Shown here: piece after piece, positions 1 to 8,921 of the stretch
Layout of the letters: every line of letters begins with the position of its first letter
How positions within the stretch are numbered: the stretch's first letter is position 1
Origin: JACVRW01 sp963813495
GTDB taxonomy: Bacteria; Actinomycetota; Thermoleophilia; Solirubrobacterales; Thermoleophilaceae
Assembly (NCBI GenBank): GCA_963813495.1
Contig: CAWEZC010000004.1
Location: forward strand, 186,001 to 250,000
Reading direction: 5' to 3'
DNA length: 64,000 nt
The notes under the pieces: generated by a model
Database searches by the model: none
Told to the model about the DNA's origin: nothing
The model's input: the letters and a program-made list of their open reading frames with translations, nothing else
Position numbers and translations under genes: made by a program

Positions 1-412
1 CCTTGAAGGTCGCACTGGTGGTGACGTTCGTGTATTCGGTGTGTGACTCGACTTGCTTTCCGGCCAGGAGCCGAATGATCGAGATGCCTGCGTAGCACGG
101 GGTGCGGCCGGTGGGGGCGGTCCTCGCCCGACCGACTGGCGCTTTCGTCGTCGCACGCCAGCGCGTTGCGACTCGGTCGTCCTCTGCGATCTGGTCGTCG
201 ATCTTGATGTATAGATCTGGGTGGGCGCGGAGGCCGCTTGCCACCAGCCGGCGCACACCCTCTGGTCCATGGACCCCTCTCGCGATGCGTGCGACACGGC
301 CGAAGTAGTTGGCGGCCACCAGCTCGTCGATTAGCTCCAGACGTCCTTCGTTCCAGACCGCCTCGACGAACAGCCGGACCTTTCGTTTGTTGAGTTCGCT
401 TGCGCTGTCCAC
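1..412 (-). CDS. SnoaL-like / NTF2-fold protein, C-terminus cut by window edge
   Basis: Reading leftward from a GTG at 412, an open frame of 137 codons runs off the left edge. It begins VDSASELNKRKVRLFVEA and continues with ELIDELVAANYF, GPEGVRRLVA and a later GRTPCYAGISIIRL stretch. This N-terminal helix pair (KxxVRxFVEAVWNEG...ELIDELV) followed by a strand-rich half is the pattern of SnoaL-like ester cyclase / NTF2-fold proteins. An in-frame TGA lies nine bases upstream of the GTG, which fixes the start within a few codons; the ribosome site is weak. It is divergent from the LuxR-type gene, so 413-463 must hold both 5' regions. Family members range from polyketide cyclases to proteins with no known activity; the substrate cannot be told. 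Confidence 0.7.
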   Translation of the reverse strand, partial: MDSASELNKRKVRLFVEAVWNEGRLELIDELVAANYFGRVARIARGVHGPEGVRRLVASGLRAHPDLYIKIDDQIAEDDRVATRWRATTKAPVGRARTAPTGRTPCYAGISIIRLLAGKQVESHTEYTNVTTSATFK

Positions 413-463
413 CGGTTCTCACGATGTCGGCGAGGAGCCGCGTCAACAAGGGAGGAACCCCGA

Positions 464-3334
464 GTGTTTCCCCCCCGGTTTCATCTCCGCCATGTGACCG
501 GCCGCGGTGTATCGTCGCGCGTCGTGTCGTCCGCTACGTCGCCTCTGCGCGAGCGCGAGCGCGAGCGCGAGGCGCTGCGCGAAGGCCTTGAGCGCGCGTG
601 CGCCGGCGCGGGGACGTTGCTCCTGGTCGAGGGGCCCGCCGGCGTCGGCAAGACCGAGCTCGTGCGCGAGGCGTGCGCAGCGGCTGTGCGGGCTCGCGTG
701 ATGCCGCTCGAGGCGAGGGGTTCCGAGCTCGAGCAGCCGTTTGCGTTCGGCATTCTGCGCCAGCTGCTGGAGCCTGTGATCCGCGAGGCTCCCGGGCGCG
801 CCGATCTATTCGCGGGCGCAGCCGGTCCCGCGGCGCGTCTGTTTGAGCCGGACGACCGGCAATCGCCCGATGCCGGTGTCGGCTTCGAGGCCCTTCACAG
901 CCTCTACTGGTTGGTGGTGAATCTCGCCGACCGCGCCCCCCTGCTCGTCTCGGTCGACGATTGCCAGTGGGTTGATCGCGACTCGCTGCGGTTTCTGGCC
1001 TACCTGGCGCAGCGCATTGAGGGGCTTCGGGTCGCGATGCTGCTCGCTGGACGCCGACCGGATTCAGCGGCCGACGAGGGGTCGCTGTGGGCGCAGGTGG
1101 CGTCGCGTCCCGAGGCGGGCGTGCTGCATCCGCGACCGCTGAGCCAGTCCGCTTCGGTGGATCTGGCGCGGGAGCGCCTGGGCGCAGAGGCGGCCGAGGA
1201 GTTCTGCCGCGCCTGTCATGGAGCGACCGGTGGCAACCCCCTGTTCCTGCGGGAGCTGCTCGGGGCCCTGGACGCGGCGGGGGTCGTGCCGTCGGCAGGC
1301 GCGGCGAGCGAGGTGCAGGCGGTCGGTCCGGCCGCCGTGAGCCGCTTTGTTCTGCATCGACTTGCCACACTCGGCCCTGCGGCGACCGAGCTGGCGAGGG
1401 CGGTCGCCGTGCTTGGAGATGACAGCGAGCTGCAGCTCGCCGGTCGCGTGTCGGGTCTGAGCGAAGACGCCGCCCGCAGGGCGGCGGATGACCTCGTCCG
1501 GGCTGACATCTTCGTTGGTGTCGAGCGCCTGGGGTTTGTCCATCCGATCGTTCGTGCGGCGTTGTATGAGGATCTCGCCCCCGGGGAGCGCGAGACGCGG
1601 CACGCGGCGGCAGCCGAAGCGCTGGCGCAAGAGGGCGCTTCGTCTGAGCGCGTGACCGCGCATCTCCTGTTGACTGCCGCGACGGGGGATCAACGTAGGG
1701 TCGAGATGCTCAGATCGGCCGCCCGCGTCGCGGCTCGGCGCGGCGCTCCGGGCGCAGCCGCTGCGCGCCTGCGCCGAGCGCTTGCCGAATCCCCCGGAGA
1801 ACGGGAGCGTGCGGAGATCTTGACCGAGCTCGGTCGGTTCGAGGTGGCCTCGATGCAGTTCGAGGCAGCAGAAGAGCACCTGCACTCGGCCCTGACCTCG
1901 GAGGGCGAGCCGATGATTCGAGCCGACGCGGCGTCCACGCTGGGCCGCTGCGCGATGGCGTCCGGCGGTCGCTCGGCGGAGGCCGCAGTCGACGCACTCG
2001 CTTCGCTTGCCGAGCAGCTTCGCCCGCTCGAGCCCGAGCGCTCGCTCGAGCTGTGCTGCGAGCTGTTGATGGTCGCAACAGCCGTCCCGCGCATGCGTGC
2101 CGGGCTCGCCGCGCACGTGCAGCGCTTTCGCGATCAGGCAGCGGGTCACCCCGGCTTCGAGGCCGTAGCGAGAATCCACACGGCCCAGGAGCAGCTCTTT
2201 CAGGGAGGCTCCGCCCTGTCGGCGGTGGAGGAGGTGGAGGCTGCGCTCGCGGCCGGCCTCCCGGCCGCCGCTGCGACGAACGCCACGTTCCTGGCTCTGT
2301 TGACCCTGGAACTCGGGGAGCGGTATGACCTCGCCCTTCGATTGCTTGACGTCGCGCTGGAAGGCGCCCGCCGTGAGGGCCATACGACGAGACAGGGCCT
2401 CATCCACGGCCGGCGCGCCGCGATCGCGCTCGCGCAGGGTTCGCTTCAGGACGCACAGGTCGAGGCCGAGACCGGACTCTTGCTCGTGGAGAAGCAGCAT
2501 TTCGTTCTGCTGCAGCTCGTCGCGGTGGCGATCGTCGTGCACATCGAGCGCGGAGCTCTCGCGGCCGCGGCCGAGCTGGCGGAAACGGGCGAGGCGGTCG
2601 GGATCGCCGAGGATCGCCTGTACGTCGACCAGTTCCTGATCGCCCGCGGGCGCCTGCGGATAGCCCAGGGCGACGTGCGCGAGGGCGTCGCCGACCTGAT
2701 GTGGTGCGGCCAGCGGCTCGAGGCGTACGATCTGCCTTGGCCGAGCCACTGGAAGGCGTTCGCGGCGCCGGCGCTCGCCTCGCTAGGCGAGTCCCAGACG
2801 GCCGCCAGGCTTGCCCGCGAGCACCTGGCCATCGCTCGCCGCGTCGGCGCACCCGGGGCACTGGGACTGTCACTGCGCAGCGCTGGCCTGGCGATCGGTG
2901 GAGACGAGGGGCTGGCAATGCTCGAGGAAGCGGTCTCGATCCTAGAGCGCAGTTCCGCGCGGCTGGAGCTCGCTCACGCGCTCGCGGGGTTCGGGGCAGA
3001 ACTAGGCCGCGCGGGACGGCGGCGCGAAGGGCGAGAGGCCCAGCGGAGGGCGATCGAGGTGGCAGACGAGTGTGGAGCGGTCGCGCTGGCTGAGCGCGCA
3101 CGGGTCGAGCTTCACTCCGGACCAGGGCGTCGCCCGAGGGAGGAGCTGACGGGGCCGGGCGCGCTGACGGCGGCGGAGTGGCGTGTCTGCCGCCAGGTGG
3201 CTGAGGGGCACACCAACCGGGAGGTCGCGCAGGCGCTGTTCGTGACCGAGAAAACCGTCGAGCGCCATCTCTCGAGCGCCTATCAGAAGCTCGGGATCCG
3301 GTCTCGCTTCCAGCTGCCGGCGGCCATCGGCTAG
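464..3334 (+). CDS. LAL-type LuxR family transcriptional regulator with N-terminal ATPase
   Basis: A 956-residue regulator of the large ATP-binding LuxR (LAL) class. A P-loop GPAGVGKT lies at about 57-64 and a Walker B-like LLVSVDDCQWVD near 160, followed by a helical, TPR-like middle. The last 55 residues are a LuxR helix-turn-helix (LTAAEWRVCRQVAEGHTNREVA... ending VERHLSSAYQKLGIRSR). The GTG at 464 has GGAGG at 451-455 with eight bases between, so it is preferred over later in-frame GTGs at 494 and 524. Such proteins act as nucleotide-dependent activators of nearby catabolic, transport or secondary-metabolite genes. The next gene on the same strand is an MMPL pump 248 bases downstream; regulation of it is plausible but not shown. 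Confidence 0.9.
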   Translation: MFPPRFHLRHVTGRGVSSRVVSSATSPLREREREREALREGLERACAGAGTLLLVEGPAGVGKTELVREACAAAVRARVMPLEARGSELEQPFAFGILRQLLEPVIREAPGRADLFAGAAGPAARLFEPDDRQSPDAGVGFEALHSLYWLVVNLADRAPLLVSVDDCQWVDRDSLRFLAYLAQRIEGLRVAMLLAGRRPDSAADEGSLWAQVASRPEAGVLHPRPLSQSASVDLARERLGAEAAEEFCRACHGATGGNPLFLRELLGALDAAGVVPSAGAASEVQAVGPAAVSRFVLHRLATLGPAATELARAVAVLGDDSELQLAGRVSGLSEDAARRAADDLVRADIFVGVERLGFVHPIVRAALYEDLAPGERETRHAAAAEALAQEGASSERVTAHLLLTAATGDQRRVEMLRSAARVAARRGAPGAAAARLRRALAESPGERERAEILTELGRFEVASMQFEAAEEHLHSALTSEGEPMIRADAASTLGRCAMASGGRSAEAAVDALASLAEQLRPLEPERSLELCCELLMVATAVPRMRAGLAAHVQRFRDQAAGHPGFEAVARIHTAQEQLFQGGSALSAVEEVEAALAAGLPAAAATNATFLALLTLELGERYDLALRLLDVALEGARREGHTTRQGLIHGRRAAIALAQGSLQDAQVEAETGLLLVEKQHFVLLQLVAVAIVVHIERGALAAAAELAETGEAVGIAEDRLYVDQFLIARGRLRIAQGDVREGVADLMWCGQRLEAYDLPWPSHWKAFAAPALASLGESQTAARLAREHLAIARRVGAPGALGLSLRSAGLAIGGDEGLAMLEEAVSILERSSARLELAHALAGFGAELGRAGRRREGREAQRRAIEVADECGAVALAERARVELHSGPGRRPREELTGPGALTAAEWRVCRQVAEGHTNREVAQALFVTEKTVERHLSSAYQKLGIRSRFQLPAAIG

Positions 3335-3362
3335 CGGCCTCGGACAGCGCGCTTCCCGCGAA

Positions 3363-3452
3363 ACGGTAGGGAAAACACGCGGGGTCCCCCTCTTGTTTTC
3401 GGTCGCCGACACGCGGACGATTGCGCTCAAGCCGACACAACGGCAGGGAAAC
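3363..3452 (+). promoter_or_regulatory. Two direct repeats ACGGYAGGGAAA upstream of the MMPL gene
   Basis: ACGGTAGGGAAA (3363-3374) and ACGGCAGGGAAA (3440-3451) are near-identical 12-mers in the same orientation, 77 bases apart, in the gap between the LuxR-type gene and the MMPL pump. They could be binding sites for the LAL regulator or another activator. Only the repetition is seen; the role is a guess. Confidence 0.3.
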
Positions 3453-3477
3453 GCTGACGGATGGAAGGGAGCTGGTC

Positions 3478-3585
3478 ATGACAGGTGTGCTGCAGGTCTC
3501 GCAAAGCCTTGCGCGCCCCGTTTGCACGGCATACGGTTGTGGCACCCGCTCGCCTCGCCTCAGCGGCGCTAGGAGGTTTGCATGA
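3478..3585 (+). CDS. Candidate 35-residue leader ORF overlapping the MMPL start
   Basis: An ATG at 3478, preceded by GAAGGGAG with proper spacing, opens a 35-codon frame (MTGVLQVSQSLARPVC...). Its TGA overlaps the MMPL ATG as ATGA. The overlap and the ribosome site suggest translational coupling, as for leader peptides. There is no homology that I recognise and the peptide contains two Cys and six Arg. It could equally be chance coding in an otherwise untranslated leader. Confidence 0.3.
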   Translation: MTGVLQVSQSLARPVCTAYGCGTRSPRLSGARRFA

Positions 3586-5984
3586 CTCGCCTGCTCTACC
3601 GACTCGGCCACGCCTGCGCACGCTGGCACTTCGTGGTGCTCGGGCTGTGGGTCGTTCTGGTCGTGGCGCTTGTCGTCGTGGCCGGTCAGGCCGGCTCGCA
3701 GACCACCAACAACGTGACCCTGCCCGGCACCGGGAGCCAGAGCGCGACCGACCTTCTGAGTGGCCGCTTCCCGAGCCAGGCGTACGGAACGAACCCGCTG
3801 GTCGTTGCCAGCGACAGCGGCAAGCTGACGGACTCGAAGTACTCGAAGGCCATCAAGTCGTCGGTGAGCGCCCTCAAGAAGACGCCCCACGTGACCGCCG
3901 CCGTCAGCCCCTTGAGCGACGCCGGGGCGGGTGCGCTCAGCAAGGACAAGAAGATCGGCTACATCTCGGTGGCGCTCGACGTGAGTCAGGGCTCGATCAC
4001 CGAGGACGAGGCCCAAGCCGTGCTCGACGCCGCAAACCCGGCGAAGAAGGCGGGGCTCGAGGTGGCGATCGGCGGCTACGTCGGCCAGGAGCTATCCAAG
4101 CCGGACACGGGAGCCAGCGACAAGATCGGGATCCTGGCCGCGATGCTGATCCTGCTGCTCGTCTTCGGCTCGGCGGTGGCGATGGGGCTGCCGATAGTCA
4201 CCGCCGTAATTGGCCTGCTGTGCGGCCTGAGCGTCGTAACGCTGCTCAGCCACATCGCCGATGTGCCTACCACCGCACCCACGCTGGCAACCATGATCGG
4301 GCTCGCCGTCGGGATCGACTACTCGCTGTTCATCGTGACCAAGCACCGCACGCAAGTCGGTCAGGGCATGGAGGTGCGCGAGTCGATAGCGCGCGCGACC
4401 GCGACCGCCGGCGGCGCGGTCCTGTTCGCGGGAGGCACCGTCGCGATCTCCCTGCTGGCGCTGGTGGTCGCGGGGATCCCGCTGGTCACGACCCTGGGCT
4501 ACACGTCGGCGATCGCAGTGGCCTTCGCCATTCTTGCCGCGCTCACCCTTCTGCCGGCCCTGTTCGGGCTGGTCGGATCGCACGTCTCGGCGCTCAAGCT
4601 GCCGTTCCGCAAGACCCGTGCAACCGAGACGCAATCCCCGGTCTGGACGCGGTTGGCCACGGGGATCGCCAATCACCGCTGGCCGGTGATGATCGCGGTG
4701 CTGGTGGCTCTGGTGGCTCTTTCGATCCCCACGCTGTCGATGCGTCTAGGGCAGGAGGACGTCGGCGCGGAGCCGACCGACACGACCGCACGCCAGGCCT
4801 ACGACCTGATCAGCGAGGGCTTCGGGGCGGGGACGAACGGGCCGTTCCTGATCTCCGCCCAGCTCAGCCAGCCCGCGAAGCCGGATCAGAAGAACCTCAA
4901 CAAGATCAATCAGAACGAGAAGCAGCTGCAGCAGCAGCAGCAGCAGATCGAGCAAGAAGCGCTGGCCGAGGGCGCGACGCAGCAGCAGGCGCAGGCCGAG
5001 GCGAAGCAGCAGACGCAGAAGCAGTCCAACGAGCTCGCCAACAAGAAGAAGCAGGCCGAGCAGCCGGCAACCGACCCGCGTCTCCAGACCCTGCGAACAG
5101 ACCTCCAGAAGACCAAGGGCGTCAAGTCGGTGACGCAGCCGCTGGTCAACAAGCAAGGGACTGCCGCGGTCTACACGCTGATTCCCACGACATCACCCTC
5201 CGACCTCGATACCGAGAACCTGGTCTCGGACCTGCGGGACACGACGATCCCGAAGGCGACCAAGGGCCAGGGCATGACGGCCTTCGTCGGCGGCACCACA
5301 GCCGCCTATGTCGACCTCGCCGACAAGATCACCAGCAAGCTGCCCCTTGTCATCCTGGTCGTGGCGGCGCTCAGCTTCCTGGTGCTGCTGATCGGGTTCC
5401 GCTCGATCCTCATCCCCACGCAGGCAGCCGTGATGAACCTGATCTCGGTCGGCGCGGCCTACGGCGTGCTCACGCTCGTCTTCCAGGAGGGCTTTGCCAT
5501 CAGCCTGATCGGACTCGACGGCGCGATACCCGTCGTCAGCTTCGTGCCGTTGATCATGTTCGCGATCCTGTTCGGGCTCTCAACCGACTACCAGGTCTTC
5601 CTGCTCACCCAGATCCAGGAGCACTTCAAGGAGGGCAAGGGCGCCCGCGCGACCGTGATCGAGGGGCTCGGCTACTCCGGGCGCATCATCGGGGCGGCGG
5701 CGGCGGTCATGTTCTGCGTGTTCGCCAGCTTCGTCCTGAACGGCGACCCGACGATCAAGCAGTTCGGCCTCGGCCTGGCCACGGCGGTCGCGATCGACGC
5801 GCTCGTGGTGTGCTTCTTCGTGCCCGCCTTGATCACGGTCGCCGGCAGGAAGACGCTCTGGCTGCCGCGCTGGCTCGATCGGGTTCTGCCGCACATCAGC
5901 ATCGAGGGGTCGGGGTACTTCGACAAAGAGCCGCCTCCCAGCGCCCCTCCGGAACGCGAGCCGGAACCGGCGGGAAGAGCCTGA
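3582..5984 (+). CDS. MMPL family RND-type transporter
   Basis: An 800-residue inner-membrane transporter of the MMPL/RND superfamily, with two repeats of one plus five transmembrane helices and two large outside loops. The first helix is at about 16-34, the first helix bundle about 182-330, and the second about 580-770. MMPL signature segments GIDYSLFIVTKHR (244-256) and FGLSTDYQVFLLTQIQE in the second repeat carry the conserved Asp-Tyr pairs used in proton coupling. The ATG has AGGAGG just upstream. The second outside loop contains a glutamine/lysine-rich, probably coiled-coil insertion at about 435-495 (many Gln runs), which is not a standard part of the family. Relatives export lipids, siderophores or drugs; the substrate here is unknown. 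Confidence 0.92.
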   Translation: MTRLLYRLGHACARWHFVVLGLWVVLVVALVVVAGQAGSQTTNNVTLPGTGSQSATDLLSGRFPSQAYGTNPLVVASDSGKLTDSKYSKAIKSSVSALKKTPHVTAAVSPLSDAGAGALSKDKKIGYISVALDVSQGSITEDEAQAVLDAANPAKKAGLEVAIGGYVGQELSKPDTGASDKIGILAAMLILLLVFGSAVAMGLPIVTAVIGLLCGLSVVTLLSHIADVPTTAPTLATMIGLAVGIDYSLFIVTKHRTQVGQGMEVRESIARATATAGGAVLFAGGTVAISLLALVVAGIPLVTTLGYTSAIAVAFAILAALTLLPALFGLVGSHVSALKLPFRKTRATETQSPVWTRLATGIANHRWPVMIAVLVALVALSIPTLSMRLGQEDVGAEPTDTTARQAYDLISEGFGAGTNGPFLISAQLSQPAKPDQKNLNKINQNEKQLQQQQQQIEQEALAEGATQQQAQAEAKQQTQKQSNELANKKKQAEQPATDPRLQTLRTDLQKTKGVKSVTQPLVNKQGTAAVYTLIPTTSPSDLDTENLVSDLRDTTIPKATKGQGMTAFVGGTTAAYVDLADKITSKLPLVILVVAALSFLVLLIGFRSILIPTQAAVMNLISVGAAYGVLTLVFQEGFAISLIGLDGAIPVVSFVPLIMFAILFGLSTDYQVFLLTQIQEHFKEGKGARATVIEGLGYSGRIIGAAAAVMFCVFASFVLNGDPTIKQFGLGLATAVAIDALVVCFFVPALITVAGRKTLWLPRWLDRVLPHISIEGSGYFDKEPPPSAPPEREPEPAGRA

Positions 5985-5994
5985 CCTCACATCG

Positions 5995-6057
5995 GGCGTG
6001 GATGCGCCCGCGAAGGAGATCGCCGATCGGGCGGGCGTCGGCGTCGGCACGCTGTAA
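5995..6057 (+). pseudogene. Remnant of a TetR-family helix-turn-helix
   Basis: Reading GGC-GTG-GAT from 5995 gives GVDAPAKEIADRAGVGVGTL and then TAA. This is the turn and recognition helix of a TetR regulator, which in intact proteins continues TLYRHFPTKE. The preceding bases belong to the end of the MMPL gene and the following ones to the leader of the hydrolase gene, so only 20 residues of the old gene survive. It indicates a deletion that fused the pump gene to the hydrolase and removed a regulator. Confidence 0.55.
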
Positions 6058-6072
6058 GGGGAGAGGAGCTGA

Positions 6073-6945
6073 GTGGCCGAGCGAACCATCGAAGCAAATG
6101 GTGTCGAGCTGTGTACGGAGCCGTTTGGCGACACAGCGCATCCACCGATCCTGCTGATCATGGGCATCGGCTCGTCGATGCTCTGGTGGGAAGAGGACTT
6201 CTGCCGGATGCTCGCAGGCCGCGGGCGGTTCGTGATCCGCTACGACCACCGCGACACCGGCCGCTCAATCACCTATGAGCCCGGCCAGCCCGAGTACACG
6301 GGGGCGGACCTCACGGCTGACGCCGCCGGCGTGCTCGATGGCTTCGGTATCTCGGCCGCGCACTTGGTCGGCGTGTCGGCGGGTGGCGGAATCGCCCAGG
6401 AGGTTGCGCTCGACTCCGCGGACCGGGTGCTCTCCCTCACCCTGATCAGCACCTCTCCCGCAACCCCCGGCGACCGCGACCTGCCGCCGCCTACGGCGGA
6501 GTTCGGTCGCTTCGTCGCCACGGCCGAGGCCGATTGGTCGACCCCCGACTCCGTCATCGATTACCTGGTCGACTACTCGCGCATCCTCGCGGGTGGCGAG
6601 CGGGCGTTCGACGAGATCCGGCTCCGAGAGCTCGTCCGCCGCGACCTCGAGCGGGCGCGCGACTTCGCCGCGGTGCAGAACCACGACCTCATGTCCCACG
6701 GCGAAGGATCACCCCGGCCCCTGTCTTCGATCACTGCGCCGACGCTCGTCATCCACGGCACCGCCGATCCGATGTTCCCGGTCGCACACGGGGAGGCGCT
6801 GGCGCGGGAGATCCCCGGCGCTAGGCTGCTGCGCCTCGAAGGCGCGGGCCACGGGCTCGATCGAGCGGACTGGGAGCCCGTCGCCCGCGCGATCATCGAA
6901 CACACCGGTGCGCTGGATGGGCCCAGGCCAAACGAGCGCCTCTGA
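6073..6945 (+). CDS. Alpha/beta hydrolase
   Basis: A 290-residue alpha/beta-hydrolase fold enzyme. The nucleophile elbow GVSAGG places Ser at 102; HGTADPMFP near 235 supplies the acid Asp and GAGHGLDR near 265 the His. The oxyanion segment is LLIMGIGSS. The GTG start follows GAGAGGAG. The order and spacing resemble esterase/haloalkane-like or TAP-type hydrolases that are often paired with a TetR regulator, and a decayed TetR scrap does lie just upstream. Cytosolic; no signal peptide. Substrate unknown. Confidence 0.88.
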   Translation: MAERTIEANGVELCTEPFGDTAHPPILLIMGIGSSMLWWEEDFCRMLAGRGRFVIRYDHRDTGRSITYEPGQPEYTGADLTADAAGVLDGFGISAAHLVGVSAGGGIAQEVALDSADRVLSLTLISTSPATPGDRDLPPPTAEFGRFVATAEADWSTPDSVIDYLVDYSRILAGGERAFDEIRLRELVRRDLERARDFAAVQNHDLMSHGEGSPRPLSSITAPTLVIHGTADPMFPVAHGEALAREIPGARLLRLEGAGHGLDRADWEPVARAIIEHTGALDGPRPNERL

Positions 6946-7056
6946 GCGGACCACAGCGACCACGGAGGGTCCGGCGTGGACTGCCGCCGCACCGGGTGGG
7001 CCGCGTTCGGCGCACCCGCTCGCTGTGGAAGCGGCGAGTTGGTCGCCAGGCAGAGG

Positions 7057-7131
7057 GTGTCCAACGCGGATCTTCGAATCGGTGCCATCGAGCGGCTCCC
7101 CTGGCCCGATGACAGCGTCAACCTGAACACC
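7057..7131 (+). pseudogene. Scrap of a SAM-dependent methyltransferase
   Basis: Within the 200-base gap between two convergent genes, one forward frame reads VSNADLRIGAIERLPWPDDSVN. The pattern DLRxGxIExLPWPDDS is the post-motif I/II segment of class I methyltransferases (usually followed by FDVV). Nothing else of the fold is present. The assignment rests on one short motif. Confidence 0.35.
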
Positions 7132-7146
7132 GACGCAGCTCTGGCC

Positions 7147-8739
7147 CTAGCGGCTGAGCTCGACGATTCGGTCGGCGGCCTGATTGCGCAGGCGAATGAA
7201 CTCGCTGAGCGAGACCGTCACGGGCCCGTTCTCCCCGGCCACGGTTACCTTCGCCGAGCCGGATGCGCTTGCCAGCGACCGGCCGCCGGCGTTCCAGCGT
7301 GCGCCAAGGTAGGAACCGATTGTGGGCAGGATGTCCTGGGTCGTGGCGGCGGAGTCGACGATCCGCCCCCGTCGTTGCCCGGGAGTCTTCAGCAGCATCG
7401 GCACGCCGGCGATCTCCCCGATGTTCTCCGTGCCGACGTTGCGCCGCGAGTCGCCCGCCCGGAAGCTCACCCCGTGGTCTGCCGTCACCACGACTAGCGC
7501 GCGGTCGAACAGCCCTGTTCGCTTCAGTCGCCCGACGAGCTCGCCGACCAGCCTGTCGACCAGGCCGAGCTGCATGAGATAACGCCGCAACCCGTCCCGA
7601 ACCGGACCTGGGTCCGCAGTCCACTGCTCGGCGCTCAAGCCCGGCAGGTCGGTCTCGGTCGTATACCGGCGACCTGAGGCGGTGTACTGGTAGGGACTGT
7701 GCGGCAGGTCGGCGTGATGCAAGCTCAACGTGCGGCCCGGCTGGATCCGCTCGACGAACTCGCGGAAGGTGGCCGGGCGCCCCTCGATCGTTTCCGGCGG
7801 CACGCCGATGTAGTCGGTTGGCTCGCTCAGTGAGAGCCGGCTGCGCATGATCGACGCCATGGTCCCCACGAGAAGCCTGGCCCTCGTAGACCAGGTCGCT
7901 CGCGTCTGCCCGCACAGCTCGTCTGCACACAGGTGGGTGAGTGTCTCCTTAACGTTGAAGTCGTATTGACCGCCGAGCAGATCGAACAGGCTGCCCGGGT
8001 GGTTGGCGCGGATCGGGAGCGGACCCTCCTCGCGAAGCCGACCGGTCATGATCGTCGGGACCGCTCTGATGGTTTGGTCCGAGACGGTGGTCGCGTTGCG
8101 GTACCAGGTCGATTCCTCCGCCAGAGCGGCGAAGTTGGGCCAGCGCTGCGCGTCGATTCTTCGGTGTCTGCCGATCAGCGATGCGGACGACAGCTCGTCG
8201 AAGATCACTACCACCACCGGCACGGGTGCCGGGACAGTCCCTCGTACGACGTCAGGGCCGCCGGGCCAGGCCAGCTCCGAGGCCGGCGAGAAGCCGAGAA
8301 ACCACACCAGCAGCAGAACGGGGGTCGGCGACAGAACGGTCAGGACGGTCGGGACAAACCGACCTCGGTCATAGGCGAACGCGAATGCCGCGCCGGACGC
8401 GACGGCTAGACACGCTTCGATGCCCGGGACCAGGACGCCCTTCAGCACCTGAAACACGAATGCGGCTGTCAGGAGACCGACGCATGCGAGGTGCAGATAC
8501 CTGCGCTGGCTGGGCCGCGGGAGTATCGCTTCGATCGCGACCATCAGCGTCGGCGGTAGGAGGACGAAGCCGAGAGTGGCGAGAACGAGATCCGGCCAAG
8601 CGTTGCCGCGCGCCACCATGAACGTGCCGCTGTCGGCCAGAACCTGCAGCACCGGCTGCACGAAGGCGAACGCCCAGAGGACCCCGAGATGAGCCCATGC
8701 GCGCAGCAGCGTCCGGCCGCCGGCTTCCACCGTGACCAC
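7147..8739 (-). CDS. Membrane-anchored sulfatase/phosphotransferase superfamily protein
   Basis: A 530-residue protein with about five N-terminal membrane helices (about 14-35, 50-70, 82-102, 108-125, 130-151) and an outside catalytic domain from about 170. Metal-site segments VVVVIFDELSS (Asp181) and VVVTADHGVSFRAGD are those of the alkaline phosphatase/sulfatase superfamily. The sulfatase CxPxR motif that becomes formylglycine is missing; the nucleophile region reads SDQTIRAVPT, so Thr is the likely nucleophile as in LTA-synthase and phosphoethanolamine transferase-like enzymes. It may modify a surface polymer or lipid. The GTG start at 8739 is the first plausible one. It is convergent with the hydrolase and divergent from the DUF2007 gene. 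Confidence 0.82.
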   Translation of the reverse strand: MVTVEAGGRTLLRAWAHLGVLWAFAFVQPVLQVLADSGTFMVARGNAWPDLVLATLGFVLLPPTLMVAIEAILPRPSQRRYLHLACVGLLTAAFVFQVLKGVLVPGIEACLAVASGAAFAFAYDRGRFVPTVLTVLSPTPVLLLVWFLGFSPASELAWPGGPDVVRGTVPAPVPVVVVIFDELSSASLIGRHRRIDAQRWPNFAALAEESTWYRNATTVSDQTIRAVPTIMTGRLREEGPLPIRANHPGSLFDLLGGQYDFNVKETLTHLCADELCGQTRATWSTRARLLVGTMASIMRSRLSLSEPTDYIGVPPETIEGRPATFREFVERIQPGRTLSLHHADLPHSPYQYTASGRRYTTETDLPGLSAEQWTADPGPVRDGLRRYLMQLGLVDRLVGELVGRLKRTGLFDRALVVVTADHGVSFRAGDSRRNVGTENIGEIAGVPMLLKTPGQRRGRIVDSAATTQDILPTIGSYLGARWNAGGRSLASASGSAKVTVAGENGPVTVSLSEFIRLRNQAADRIVELSR

Positions 8740-8921
8740 AATAGGTCAGGTCGGTCGCGTTGACACCTGCCACAAATCCGGCTGATCGCGCCGACGCGCC
8801 CGGCGGTGGCAACAATGTGGCAGCGCACCCCACGCCAGCGGGCCGGACTCGGTGGAGCCGGTAGCCGTAGCGCCTGTGCGCACACCGCGGGTTGTCGGAC
8901 CTAGCCGCATAGGGTCGTGGC

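Noticed and set aside
1064..2749. Long antisense frame (561 codons) under the LuxR-type gene
   Set aside because: It is the mirror of a strongly coding high-GC gene and shows no domain; third-position GC explains its length.
2400..4016. 538-codon minus-strand frame crossing the end of the LuxR gene and the start of the MMPL gene
   Set aside because: Arg/Pro-rich, without motif, and opposite to two well-supported genes.
4911..5060. CAG-rich stretch considered as a tandem DNA repeat or CRISPR-like array
   Set aside because: It is part of the MMPL coding frame, encodes a Gln-rich coil and has no regular repeat-spacer structure.
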